This document shows, piece by piece, positions 52,367-60,698 of a stretch of 64,000 bases of DNA. A program made the position numbers and the translations under genes. The notes under the pieces were generated by a model, which saw only the letters and a list, made by a program, of their open reading frames with translations, was not told where the DNA came from and ran no database searches. Origin of the DNA: CAYTGR01 sp964437445 (GTDB lineage: Bacteria; Chloroflexota; Anaerolineae; B4-G1; SLSP01); assembly GCA_964437445.1 (NCBI GenBank), contig CAYTGR010000004.1:77805-141804 (forward strand), in the 5' to 3' direction. Positions within the stretch are counted from its first letter, which is position 1. Each line of letters opens with the position of its first letter.

Positions 52367-54871
52367 TCATCCATGCAAATAGACTCGCCCCTGGTTCCCA
52401 TCCACACTGACCGGCTGCCCTTCTTGAATCAACCGGGTGGCGTGCTTGACGTTGACCACGGCCGGCAGGCCGTACTCGCGGGCGACAATGGCACTGTGCG
52501 ACAGCTGGCCCCCCGTCTCGGCTACCAGGCCGCCAATACCGGCAAAGAGCGGGGTCCAGCTGACATCGGTGAACGGGACGACCAGGATGTCTTCAGGCGT
52601 CAGCTGCGCCGGGGCCTGGGCCGGATCCAGGACGATGCGCGCCCGGCCAGCGACGAAGCCGGCGCTCCCGATGATCCCGGTCAGGTATTCACAAGGTTCC
52701 GCCGCCGGCTGAGGGACTGCCGGCACGTGGTCACCCCAGATCGTATCCGGCAGGTCCAGGGCCGCATCGGCCTCCATTTCAGCCCGCCGCTGGGCCACCC
52801 AGGCCCGCAGAGCCGGCCCAGCTAGCTGCCCGCTGGCCCCCTGGTGGATCTCAGCCAGGGTCAGGTAAAAAATATCGTCGCGGTCAGCCAGCTTGCCTTC
52901 TGCACACCAGCGGTCGGCCAGGGCCAGGAAGAGCCGCCGCAGCTCGTAGGAATCCTGCGAAATGAGCAGGCTGGTCTGCTCGCGCAAGTGCAAATAGGTC
53001 AGGGTTGAGCCTAAAATCCGCTTAAAAATCGCCCGGCGCGCCCCTTTCAGGCGGTCCAGCACGGCCTGGTAAGGGCACGGGCGGTCGGTCTCGGCGACCT
53101 CTGCCGGAGCCGGCCGGGGGTCGAGCGCGGCCCGGCCGATGGCCTGCCAGATGAGCGCGGGGTTTTCCACCCAGGGCGTCCGTGAGAGATCGGTCCCGCT
53201 GGCGCTGAAAAAGCCATACCGCCTCAGGAAAGCCTCCATGGCCGCCAACAGGGCCTCTCCGGCCGGCGAGAGGGCCAGGGCAGCGCGGATCGCTGTATCG
53301 TTCCCGCCCAGCATGAGCTGCAGCACAGCCGGCTCCAGGCCGCGAGCCTGGAGCGCCAGCTTTTGCAACTCGCGGTTGGATTCCAGGGATTTGACGCCAA
53401 GCGCGCCCTGCACCACATCGGTGGGAGCCACCTCGGGCACCCACGCCGCGGCCAGCTGCTTGAGAATGCGGTTGCGGATCATCATGTTGATCGGGCCGAC
53501 AAAGTTCACCCAGAGGCTGCGGTGGTAAAGTGCCTGCAAGACCTCAATCCGCGCCAGCAGCGCCGGAGTCTCCTCCGCCGACCAATCAGCCTGGCTATAG
53601 GGGACGATGGTCTGTTGGTGCTCGACCACAAATGCGGCGATCTCGCCGGCGGCGCGGCCGTAGTGCAGGGCAAAGCGCACCATCCGCCCTAAGGTGCGGA
53701 CCGTTTTCCAATTCAACGTCATGCGGCCATGGCGGGTGGCCTGCTCATCGTGCAGCATCATCTCAAATGCATTGGCCGGCAACCCCATGCGTTCCAGCAA
53801 TTCGCCCAGCATGGTCATGTCGGTGTAAACCCGCGAATGGATGCGCCGGGCCAGGCGCGTGAAGTCAATGTCGTTCGGTCCGATCAAAGCAGTGAAGACG
53901 CGCCCCATCGTGTTTTGCAGCACCCCGGTGGTGTTTACCGACCAGACCAGCGGCTTGACCAGGCCAGGGATCATCTCCGAGACCATCGCCGTGGAATAGA
54001 TACGCTGCCCGATCAGCGCAGTGATGGGCCGGCTTTGAAGCAAAAAGAGTGCTGTGCCATCCCAGGCCCATTCCACATCTTGGGGCTGCGCCATCCGCTG
54101 GTGGACCCGGCGCACCAACTCCGCCAGCTCCAGCACCGTGGCCGTGGGCAGGAATGCCTCCCCGGCCGCCGGATGCACCTCGGCCAGGACGCCGCGCGCG
54201 TCCACGACGTAACGATCGGGCGTGGCGCGGCCGCTGACCAGGGCCTCGCCCAGGCCAGGGACGGCCTCTATGATGACGCAGCGCTGCCCCGTCAATGGAT
54301 CCGCGCTGAAAGCGACGCCGGCCGCCTGCGCCGGAACCATGCGTTGGACAATCACCGCGATGGAAAAGGAGTCCAGGATGGTATTGAGGGTTATCTGTTC
54401 GCGCTGGAGCAGATAGGCCAGCAGCCGTTCATTGAACAGCGAGGCCCAGCAACGCTTGACTGCCGCGAGCAGGACAGCTTCGCCGGTGACCTGGAGGGTG
54501 GTCTCCAGCTGCCCGGCAAATGAGGCGGTGGCGGTATCCTCGCCGACCATAGAGGAGCGGACCGCCACCGGCCCGCCGAGTCGGCGGTAGGCGCGCACGA
54601 GTGGGGCGACCAGCGGGCCAGGTACCGGTTGCTCTTGTAGAAAGTGAGTGATCAACCGCAGTTCGCTGGGCGACCAGCGATTCTTGCGGGCAATTTCTTC
54701 CACCCCAAAGCCGGTGAGGAAATCCCGGAAGGCGTTGGGCGTGATGATAAACCCGGGAGGAACATGGAAGTGGTAATGCCGCAACCAGGCCAGGCCGGCC
54801 CCCTTGCCGCCTGCCAGTTGGGGATCAAGGGCTCTGCGGCTGTCCAAACCGACGATATACCGTGCCAGCAT
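52367..54871 (-). CDS. PEP-synthase/rifampicin-phosphotransferase-like enzyme
   Basis: The 834-residue protein has an N-terminal ATP-grasp domain with GGKGAGLAWL, PPGFIIT, VAVRSSMVGEDTATASFAGQLETTL and VEWAWDGTALFLLQSRPI. The C-terminal swivelling domain has GGLVAETGGQLSHSAIVAREYGLPAVVNV, whose His792 should carry the phosphate. The PEP/pyruvate-binding TIM-barrel of true PEP synthase is not present; a helical middle domain is found instead. This order (ATP domain, unknown domain, His domain) matches rifampicin phosphotransferases. The acceptor here may be a small molecule or lipid in view of the neighbours. It is first in the four-gene block, 47 bp before the PlsY-like gene. Confidence 0.85.
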   Translation of the reverse strand: MLARYIVGLDSRRALDPQLAGGKGAGLAWLRHYHFHVPPGFIITPNAFRDFLTGFGVEEIARKNRWSPSELRLITHFLQEQPVPGPLVAPLVRAYRRLGGPVAVRSSMVGEDTATASFAGQLETTLQVTGEAVLLAAVKRCWASLFNERLLAYLLQREQITLNTILDSFSIAVIVQRMVPAQAAGVAFSADPLTGQRCVIIEAVPGLGEALVSGRATPDRYVVDARGVLAEVHPAAGEAFLPTATVLELAELVRRVHQRMAQPQDVEWAWDGTALFLLQSRPITALIGQRIYSTAMVSEMIPGLVKPLVWSVNTTGVLQNTMGRVFTALIGPNDIDFTRLARRIHSRVYTDMTMLGELLERMGLPANAFEMMLHDEQATRHGRMTLNWKTVRTLGRMVRFALHYGRAAGEIAAFVVEHQQTIVPYSQADWSAEETPALLARIEVLQALYHRSLWVNFVGPINMMIRNRILKQLAAAWVPEVAPTDVVQGALGVKSLESNRELQKLALQARGLEPAVLQLMLGGNDTAIRAALALSPAGEALLAAMEAFLRRYGFFSASGTDLSRTPWVENPALIWQAIGRAALDPRPAPAEVAETDRPCPYQAVLDRLKGARRAIFKRILGSTLTYLHLREQTSLLISQDSYELRRLFLALADRWCAEGKLADRDDIFYLTLAEIHQGASGQLAGPALRAWVAQRRAEMEADAALDLPDTIWGDHVPAVPQPAAEPCEYLTGIIGSAGFVAGRARIVLDPAQAPAQLTPEDILVVPFTDVSWTPLFAGIGGLVAETGGQLSHSAIVAREYGLPAVVNVKHATRLIQEGQPVSVDGNQGRVYLHG

Positions 54872-54946
54872 ATTTTTTACCCCCTTGTCTCACCCCAACA
54901 GGATAGAGTTCTTAGCGGTGGCTTCGGCCGCTCTGAGCGCTCCAAG

Positions 54947-54968
54947 AACGCCTGAAGACGTCATTACG
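54947..54968. repeat. REP-like palindrome
   Basis: ACGCCT, GA loop, AGACGT, then CATTACG. It differs from the unit at 47948-47969 at only two positions over 21 bp. It lies between the permease and the PEP-synthase-like gene. Confidence 0.6.
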
Positions 54969-54991
54969 GATAACCTTTGACTGTTAGTTCT

Positions 54992-56254
54992 TCATTCATA
55001 CCGCAGCGCGTCAATAGGATTGAGCCGGGCGGCGCGCATCGCCGGGTAGATGCCGAAAAAGAGTCCCACGGCTAACGAAAAACCGGTCGCCAATAGGACT
55101 GTGCTCACCGAGATTTGAATGCGCAGATCGGTGCTCATGAGCGACGCCATGGCGGTGCTGCCGGCCCCCAGAACGATCCCAATCAGCCCGCCGATTAGGC
55201 TGAGCACCATCGCTTCAATCAAAAACTGCATCAGAATATCGCGCCGCCGGGCCCCCACCGCTTTGCGCAAGCCGATCTCGCGCGTCCGTTCAGTGACTGA
55301 GACGAGCATGATGTTCATGATGCCAATGCCGCCAACCAACAAGGAGACCGCCGCAATCAATCCTAAAAACGAAGTGAGCACGGCGCTCAGGCTGCCCAGC
55401 ACAGAGCTGATGTCGCTCTGTGTTAACACGGAGAAGTCGTTCTCATCGTTGTTATAGATCAGCCCGTGGCGGCGGCGCAGGATGCGGATCATCTGCTCGC
55501 GGGCGGCCTCCAGTTGTTTTTCATCCGCGGCTTTGGCATAGATGACTGAGGCAACGTAGTTCCCGGCCACATCGCGCCCACCAAAGAGCCGGGTCTGGGC
55601 CGTGGTGATTGGCACAAAGACCACATCGTCTTCGTCGCTGAAGGCGGTTCCCCCTTTTTCTTCCATCACACCAACCACGCGGAACGGCACCCGGTTGATC
55701 TTGATCGTTTGGCCGAGGGGGTCCACGCCCGGCGCAAAGAGCGCCTCCAACACGGACTGCCCCAACACCGCCACACGCGCATCCGTGTTGAGATCTTCTT
55801 CGGTGATGAAGCGCCCGTGCAGGGGATAGAATCCCCGCACGTCGGAAAATTGCGGCGTCACGCCGCTGATGGTGGTCTGAGTGTTCTTGTTGCCGTAAAT
55901 GACCGTCCCGGTGCCGACAAATTCCGGCGCTACGCCGGCGATGGCCGGCGCGTCCAGGGGATTTGCCAGCGCCCTGGCGTCCTCCAGCGTCAGCGTGGTG
56001 ATGTTGGCGCTCCGCAGGAAGTTGTTCTTCATGCTTGCGCCGCTTTCCTTGAGCTCGCCGGGCATGACAAACAGCAGGTTGGCGCCGATCCCCTGCATCT
56101 GCTCGGCGACCATCGCCTGTACTCCCTGGCCCACCGAGACCAGGACGATCACAGCGCTGATACCGATGATGATGCCCAACATCGTCAGCATCGCGCGGAG
56201 TTTATTGGCCGCCAGGGCCCGCAGCGCTACCTCCAGGCTGGCTATAATCTTCAT
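54992..56254 (-). CDS. MacB-type ABC transporter permease, no fused ATPase
   Basis: The 420-residue protein has an N-terminal helix (ANKLRAMLTMLGIIIGISAVIVLVSVGQG), a periplasmic MacB core of about 230 residues and an FtsX-like three-helix C-terminus (ERTREIGLRKAVGARRRDILMQFLIEAMVLSLIGGLIGI). It is a half-transporter subunit of the mechanotransmission type. It depends on a separate ATPase, which is not in the window. The adaptor gene lies 24 bp upstream. Confidence 0.92.
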   Translation of the reverse strand: MKIIASLEVALRALAANKLRAMLTMLGIIIGISAVIVLVSVGQGVQAMVAEQMQGIGANLLFVMPGELKESGASMKNNFLRSANITTLTLEDARALANPLDAPAIAGVAPEFVGTGTVIYGNKNTQTTISGVTPQFSDVRGFYPLHGRFITEEDLNTDARVAVLGQSVLEALFAPGVDPLGQTIKINRVPFRVVGVMEEKGGTAFSDEDDVVFVPITTAQTRLFGGRDVAGNYVASVIYAKAADEKQLEAAREQMIRILRRRHGLIYNNDENDFSVLTQSDISSVLGSLSAVLTSFLGLIAAVSLLVGGIGIMNIMLVSVTERTREIGLRKAVGARRRDILMQFLIEAMVLSLIGGLIGIVLGAGSTAMASLMSTDLRIQISVSTVLLATGFSLAVGLFFGIYPAMRAARLNPIDALRYE

Positions 56255-56278
56255 GGTCCGTTGCCCCGATTTGCGGCT

Positions 56279-57751
56279 TTACTTCTGCTTCATCGTAGAA
56301 GTCACCAGCTCACGGAACTGGTCACGGATGGAGGCCGAGCGGACGACCAGCCGGTCACCGGCTTGCAGGCCGGCGGTAACTTCGCTGAAGTCGTTGTTGG
56401 TCAACCCCTGCTGGATCAGCACGGCGACCGATTGATCGCCTTCCTGGCGTTCCACAAAAGCCTGCCGGGTATCGGGATCAACCCAGATCGCCTGGTTGGG
56501 GATGACCAGCACGTTCTCCCGGCGTTCCTTGATGAGCTCGGCGCTGGCGCTCATGCCGCTGCGCAGCGCCAGCTCACTATGGGCCAGCTCAATGCGGACC
56601 TGGTAGGTGACGATGCCGGCGTTGGAACGCGCGGTCGCGGCAACGGTAGTCACCTGGCCCTGCAGCGTTTGACCTGGGAAGGCATCCAGGGTGATCTCTA
56701 CCGCCTGGCCGGGATGCACACTACCAATTTCCGATTCGTCTACTTCCACCTCCAGGTGGAACTGGCTGTCATCCACCAAAATGACCACCGGACTTTGCGG
56801 CGCGACGGTTTGGCCCACTTCCAGCTCCAACTGGGAGACAATGCCATCCACCGGGGCCTTGAGCGTGGCGCGGTCCAGGGCCAATTGAGCCGTTTCCAGC
56901 GCTACTTCGGCCTGGGCCACGCTGGCTTCCGCTGCGGCGATATCGGCGGTGGTCGCTCCGGCCTGCAGGAGCGCCAGCTGGGCCCGGGCGGCGTCACGTT
57001 GGGCCAGCGCGCGGTTCTCGTTGGCGCGGGCAGCGCGCAGCTGGTAGACGTTTGGACCGGCGCGCACGGCTTCCAGCTGGACCTGGGCTGCCCGCAACGA
57101 TTCACCGGCGGCCTCCATCTGATACCGGGTGGTCTCCTCCTGCACGCCCCAGCCCGGGCACTCGGAGCGGACGGTGCCGTCGGGCTGCGGCACGTCATAG
57201 CAGGCCAGAGTCAGTGTATGGCTGCCCTCGGCGGCCTTTTGTTGTGCTTGCGCCTGGGCCAGCTGGGCTTCCGCAGCCGCGATCTCGGCCGCCGTCGCCC
57301 CGGCCTGCAACCGTTGCCGCTCGGCGGTCGCTCCGTCCAGTGCGGCCTGGGCCGCTGCCAGGTTAGCCTGAGCGGCGGCCAGATCTTCCGCCCGCGCCCC
57401 GGCCTTGAGCTGGTCCAGCCGGGCCTGAGCCGCCAGCAACCCGGCCTCCGCACTGCGCACCTGGAGCGCCAGTTCATCGCTCTCCAGGCGCGCCAACACC
57501 TGCCCGGTTTTGACGCGCTCCCCCTCCTGCACCGTAACCGCTGCTACCTTGCCGGCCGTGGCAAACGAGAGGGGCAGTTCGCTGCGGGGAAGCACCGTGC
57601 CGGCAGCCGAAATGCTGGTTGTTACCGACCCCCATTCCACGGTGACAAGGGTGCTGTTACCGTCTGCCGTTTGTGCGGCAGTGCTGCAACCGCTTAGCAC
57701 CCCTGCTATGATCAGCCCTAACCCCAGCCACCGATAATGGACTCGTCTCAT
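56279..57751 (-). CDS. MacA/HlyD-type periplasmic adaptor lipoprotein
   Basis: The 490-residue protein has a lipobox (GVLSGC), a barrel-sandwich half-motif (AGKVAAVTVQEGERVKTGQVLARL), a long Ala-rich coiled-coil hairpin (about 100-290) and the second half-motif (LKAPVDGIVSQLELEVGQTVAPQSP). A beta-barrel and membrane-proximal region follow to the C-terminus. The hairpin has a Cys-containing insert LACYDVPQPDGTVRSECPGW at its tip, rare in the family. It would bridge the MacB-like permease to outer partners. Chloroflexota mostly lack a typical outer membrane, so the partner is unclear. The stop is 24 bp before the permease start. Confidence 0.9.
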   Translation of the reverse strand: MRRVHYRWLGLGLIIAGVLSGCSTAAQTADGNSTLVTVEWGSVTTSISAAGTVLPRSELPLSFATAGKVAAVTVQEGERVKTGQVLARLESDELALQVRSAEAGLLAAQARLDQLKAGARAEDLAAAQANLAAAQAALDGATAERQRLQAGATAAEIAAAEAQLAQAQAQQKAAEGSHTLTLACYDVPQPDGTVRSECPGWGVQEETTRYQMEAAGESLRAAQVQLEAVRAGPNVYQLRAARANENRALAQRDAARAQLALLQAGATTADIAAAEASVAQAEVALETAQLALDRATLKAPVDGIVSQLELEVGQTVAPQSPVVILVDDSQFHLEVEVDESEIGSVHPGQAVEITLDAFPGQTLQGQVTTVAATARSNAGIVTYQVRIELAHSELALRSGMSASAELIKERRENVLVIPNQAIWVDPDTRQAFVERQEGDQSVAVLIQQGLTNNDFSEVTAGLQAGDRLVVRSASIRDQFRELVTSTMKQK

Positions 57752-57990
57752 GTGGAACCTCCCAAAACGAAAGCCTTATGGACGGAAAAAGAGAAAAAGA
57801 GAGAGAGAAGGAAACATTTGCAAAAGAGCGGATAGTTTTCTTGAGCTGCTCTTTGCGGTGCGGCGTAGATGGCTGCTACAGAAATAATATACTTAAAAAT
57901 CTTCTTATTGTCAATTCTTCCGGCTATTTTTTAAGAAGTTCGTCAGACAATATCTTTTCATTTGCTGTGCATTGTCTCATCTGGCCGGTC
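57752..57990. other. Gene-free spacer between divergent adaptor and elp3
   Basis: The stretch has a purine-rich GAAAAAGAGAAAAAGAGAGA tract near 57783-57810 and A/T-rich sequence (57880-57960). The elp3 frame is open through it but lacks domain similarity. I see no other gene. Confidence 0.5.
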
Positions 57991-58023
57991 TCACGTTTCC
58001 CGTTTCCCATTTCACGTTATAAT
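57991..58023 (+). promoter_or_regulatory. Four heptamers ending in the elp3 -10 box
   Basis: Heptamers TCACGTT, TCCCGTT, TCCCATT, TCACGTT (57991-58018) run into TATAAT (58018-58023). The ATG at 58030 lies 6 bp after the -10 box, so the mRNA should be leaderless. No convincing -35 box is present in the repeat. Confidence 0.6.
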
Positions 58024-58029
58024 GACTAT

Positions 58030-59724
58030 ATGGTAAAACACGGACTGCCATCGCCCCTTGACCTTGAAGCCGAACGCGGGACGGTGCTGGCGTTGCTGGA
58101 TGCGCTGCGCACCGCCCCGCCCGGCGACGACCTGACGCCATTGTTGCGCCGTTTCCCGCGCGCCGGCGGCGGTTTCTATGCCAAATCGCAGCTGGTAGAG
58201 GCTTACCGCGCGTTAGTGGGGGAGGGGACCCTCGCACCCGACCCGGCGCTGGAACAGCGGCTTCTGGGCCGTCCGGTGCGGACCGTCTCCGGCGTCGCGC
58301 CGGTGGCGGTGCTGACCGAGCCGGCGGATTGCCCCGGCGAGTGTCTCTTCTGCCCGACGCAGGCCCGCGCGCCGAAGAGCTACTTAGACGGCGAGCCGGG
58401 GGTCTTGCGGGCGCTCCAATACGGCTACGATCCCTTTGCCCAGACGGCCGGCCGCATCGCCGCTTTAGAGGCGCTCGGCCACGCCACCGATAAGATTGAA
58501 CTGCTCATCCTGGGCGGGACCTGGTCCAGCTATCCGGCAGAGTACCGCGAGACCTTCCTCCGCCGCTGCTTTGACGCCATGAACGAGCGGGAATCGGCCA
58601 CGTTAGACGAGGCGCTCCGCCGCAACGAGACCGCCCCGCACCGCAACGTCGGCCTGGTCATTGAGACCCGCCCCGATTGGGTGACGCCGGCCGAAGTCGC
58701 TGCCCTCCGCCGCGCCGGCGTGACCAAGGTGCAGCTGGGTGTGCAGAGCCTGGACGATACCATCCTCACACTTAACCGGCGGGGGCATACGGTTGAGGAT
58801 ACCCGCCGTGCCATCCGGCTGCTGCGGCTGGCCGGCTTCAAGCTCGTCATTCACTGGATGCCCAACCTCTACGGCGCGACGCCGGCCTCCGACCTGGCGG
58901 ATTTCGCCCGGCTCTGGGACGATCCCGCGCTGCGCCCCGACGAGCTCAAGATCTATCCCACCGCGCTGCTGGAGGGGACCGGTCTCTACGAACTCTGGCA
59001 GATCGGGCAGTACGTGCCCTACGACGAGGCGGTGTTGCTGGACCTGCTCGCCCGCTGCAAAGCGCTCGTCCCGCCCTACTGCCGGATCAACCGGCTGATG
59101 CGCGACATCCCGGCCGGCTACATCGTGGCCGGCACCAAGCGCAGCAATCTGCGGCAGGACGTGCAACGGCTCATGGCGGAGCAGGGCCTGGTCTGCCGGT
59201 GCATCCGCTGCCGGGAGATCCGTGAAGCGGCAGACGTGAAGCGGGAAGACGTGAAACGTGAAGACGTGATGCGTGAAGACGTGAAGCGTGAAGACGTGAA
59301 ACGTGAAACGTCAAACGTCAAACGTGAAGGGGAGGAGAATCTGCAACTGGAAGATCTGGTCTATGAGACCACGGCGACGACGGAACATTTCCTGCAATTT
59401 GTGACCGCCACCGGGCGGCTGGTGGGCTTCCTGCGGCTCTCATTGCCGCACGCCCCGCGCGCGGAGCTGCCGGAGCTGCCCGAAATCCAGCGGGCGGCGA
59501 TGATCCGCGAGGTGCATGTCTACGGACCGGCGCAGGCGTTGGGCCGGCGGGAACGGGGCGCGCAGCATCGCGGGCTGGGCACACTGTTGCTGGATGAAGC
59601 CGCTCGCCTGGCCCGCGCCGCCGGCTTCCAGGAACTGGCCGTCATCGCCGCCATCGGCACCCGCGAGTATTACCGCGTGCGTGGTTTCACCGGCGGAGAG
59701 CTCTACCCGGTGGCAGTTTTGTGA
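58030..59724 (+). CDS. elp3: Elp3-type tRNA uridine-34 modification enzyme (radical SAM + GNAT), with repeat insert
   Basis: The 564-residue protein has the Elp3 blocks RTVSGVAPVAVLTEP, DCPGECLFCPT (Cys101, Cys105, Cys108 for the Fe-S cluster), ILGGTWSSYPAEYRETF, IETRPDWVT, QSLDDTILTLNRRGHTVEDT, KIYPTALLEGTGLYELWQIGQY and a C-terminal acetyltransferase with VHVYGPAQ and RGLGTLLLDEAARLARAAGF. It adds the carboxymethyl-type group at U34 in eukaryotes and archaea; the bacterial role is less tested. At residues 400-434 the linker contains VKRED repeats encoded by a 7+8-bp tandem tract. ATG 58030 is chosen because it lies just after a -10 box; an 84-codon upstream extension looks intergenic. Confidence 0.93.
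   Translation: MVKHGLPSPLDLEAERGTVLALLDALRTAPPGDDLTPLLRRFPRAGGGFYAKSQLVEAYRALVGEGTLAPDPALEQRLLGRPVRTVSGVAPVAVLTEPADCPGECLFCPTQARAPKSYLDGEPGVLRALQYGYDPFAQTAGRIAALEALGHATDKIELLILGGTWSSYPAEYRETFLRRCFDAMNERESATLDEALRRNETAPHRNVGLVIETRPDWVTPAEVAALRRAGVTKVQLGVQSLDDTILTLNRRGHTVEDTRRAIRLLRLAGFKLVIHWMPNLYGATPASDLADFARLWDDPALRPDELKIYPTALLEGTGLYELWQIGQYVPYDEAVLLDLLARCKALVPPYCRINRLMRDIPAGYIVAGTKRSNLRQDVQRLMAEQGLVCRCIRCREIREAADVKREDVKREDVMREDVKREDVKRETSNVKREGEENLQLEDLVYETTATTEHFLQFVTATGRLVGFLRLSLPHAPRAELPELPEIQRAAMIREVHVYGPAQALGRRERGAQHRGLGTLLLDEAARLARAAGFQELAVIAAIGTREYYRVRGFTGGELYPVAVL
59229..59331 (+). repeat. In-frame 15-bp (7+8) tandem repeat inside elp3
   Basis: Units of AAGACGTG plus AARCGTG alternate about five times, then AAACGTC/AAACGTG heptamers occur. 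The peptide is (VKRED)n. The word ACGTGAA is the reverse complement of the TTCACGT seen in the promoter heptamers, so the coding tract and the upstream tract look like the same repeat family. Confidence 0.85.
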
Positions 59725-59725
59725 A

Positions 59726-59781
59726 GCGAATAGCGAATGGCAAATAGCGAATGGCAAATAGCGAATGGCGAATGGCGATTA
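59726..59781 (+). repeat. Eight-unit heptamer tandem repeat after elp3
   Basis: The units are GCGAATA, GCGAATG, GCAAATA, GCGAATG, GCAAATA, GCGAATG, GCGAATG and GCGATTA, an almost perfect period of 7. It starts 2 bp after the elp3 stop. Confidence 0.9.
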
Positions 59782-59839
59782 AGAAAATTTTGGGTCCTCT
59801 GCGTTCTTGGTGGTAAAAAGACTTTCATTGCAGGAGCAG

Positions 59840-59860
59840 CGAACTAAAGTTCGTGTTACG
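59840..59860. repeat. REP-like palindrome
   Basis: CGAACT, AA loop, AGTTCG, then TGTTACG. It shares the 2-nt loop and TAC-type tail of the palindromes at 47948, 54947 and 62505, although the stem differs. Confidence 0.5.
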
Positions 59861-59935
59861 CTCGCAACTGTAACTGGAGTGGCTGAAAACTCATTGACTG
59901 CTTTACATACTTTACAACACAGAGGAGGCTGTGAA

Positions 59936-60598
59936 ATGCAAGACGAATCCCAAACCCGGACTCAAATCCTGGCCGAACTGGATGAGCTGCGCCAACGGCT
60001 CAACTGGCAGATGCGGATGCACGATAACATGGACGCAGCCGTCTACACCCTGGTTCACGATCTGCGCCGTTCGCTCGCGCTGATCCTCGGCTTTTCCGAA
60101 TGGCTGCTCAAATCCGACCTCACGCTGACCGCGGCCGAGCGCGAGAAATATCTCCAGATCATCTACCAATCCGGCAAGGAGATGGATGTCGCCATTGACC
60201 ACCTCTTCCTGCTGGTCCATGTGCGAGATGATGAGCTGCCCAACAATCACCCCCTGGAGATGAAGGCGGTGGTCGGTGAGGCGGTGGACCGTCTGCGCTA
60301 TATCATAGAACAGAAACGGGCCACCCTGACGCTGGCCGAGACGTGGCCGGCGGCGGTGGGCTACGGGCCCTGGATGGAGGAACTCTGGTATGCCCTGCTC
60401 AGCGAGGCGTTGTGGCTCTCCGGCGACGGCGCCCGGCTGACCCTGGGCGGGGAAGCCACGGAGAGCGGCCCGCGTTTCTGGGTACGGGTAGAGGACGCCG
60501 ATCCCGTCCTGCGCGCGCGCCTGGCCTCGTCGGAGCCCTCGGCGCTGGTGCAACGCCTGCTGGCCCAACTGGGCGGGCAGATGGAGCAAGCTTCAGAG
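59936..60598 (+). CDS. Histidine-kinase-like protein, 3' end lost in gap
   Basis: The visible 221 residues begin MQDESQTRTQILAELDELRQRLNWQ, a coiled coil. VYTLVHDLRRSLALILGFSEWLLKSD then resembles a HisKA helix with a possible phosphoacceptor His in LVHDLR. YLQIIYQSGKEMDVAIDHLFLLVHV is the second helix. An ATPase-like region follows (WMEELWYALLSEALWLSGDGARLTLGG), with an N-box that is not canonical, before the Ns begin at 60599. No sensor domain or membrane helix is seen. The GAGGAGG SD supports ATG 59936. The C-terminus cannot be assessed. Confidence 0.7.
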
Positions 60599-60698
60599 NN
60601 NNNNNNNNNNNNNNNNNNNNNNNNNNNNNNNNNNNNNNNNNNNNNNNNNNNNNNNNNNNNNNNNNNNNNNNNNNNNNNNNNNNNNNNNNNNNNNNNNN
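60599..60698. other. Assembly gap with unrelated flanks
   Basis: One hundred Ns separate the kinase-like and acetyltransferase-like fragments. Unlike the other two gaps, the flanks are not duplicated, so real sequence is missing and its length is unknown. Confidence 0.9.

Noticed and set aside
57778..58029. 84-codon N-terminal extension of elp3
   Set aside because: It is purine-rich and A/T-rich DNA plus heptamers with a promoter -10 box at its end; Elp3 similarity begins after 58030.
59726..59781. Heptamer tract as a CRISPR or origin iteron array
   Set aside because: Units are 7 bp without spacers and of many different words across the window; no dnaA or rep gene is nearby.
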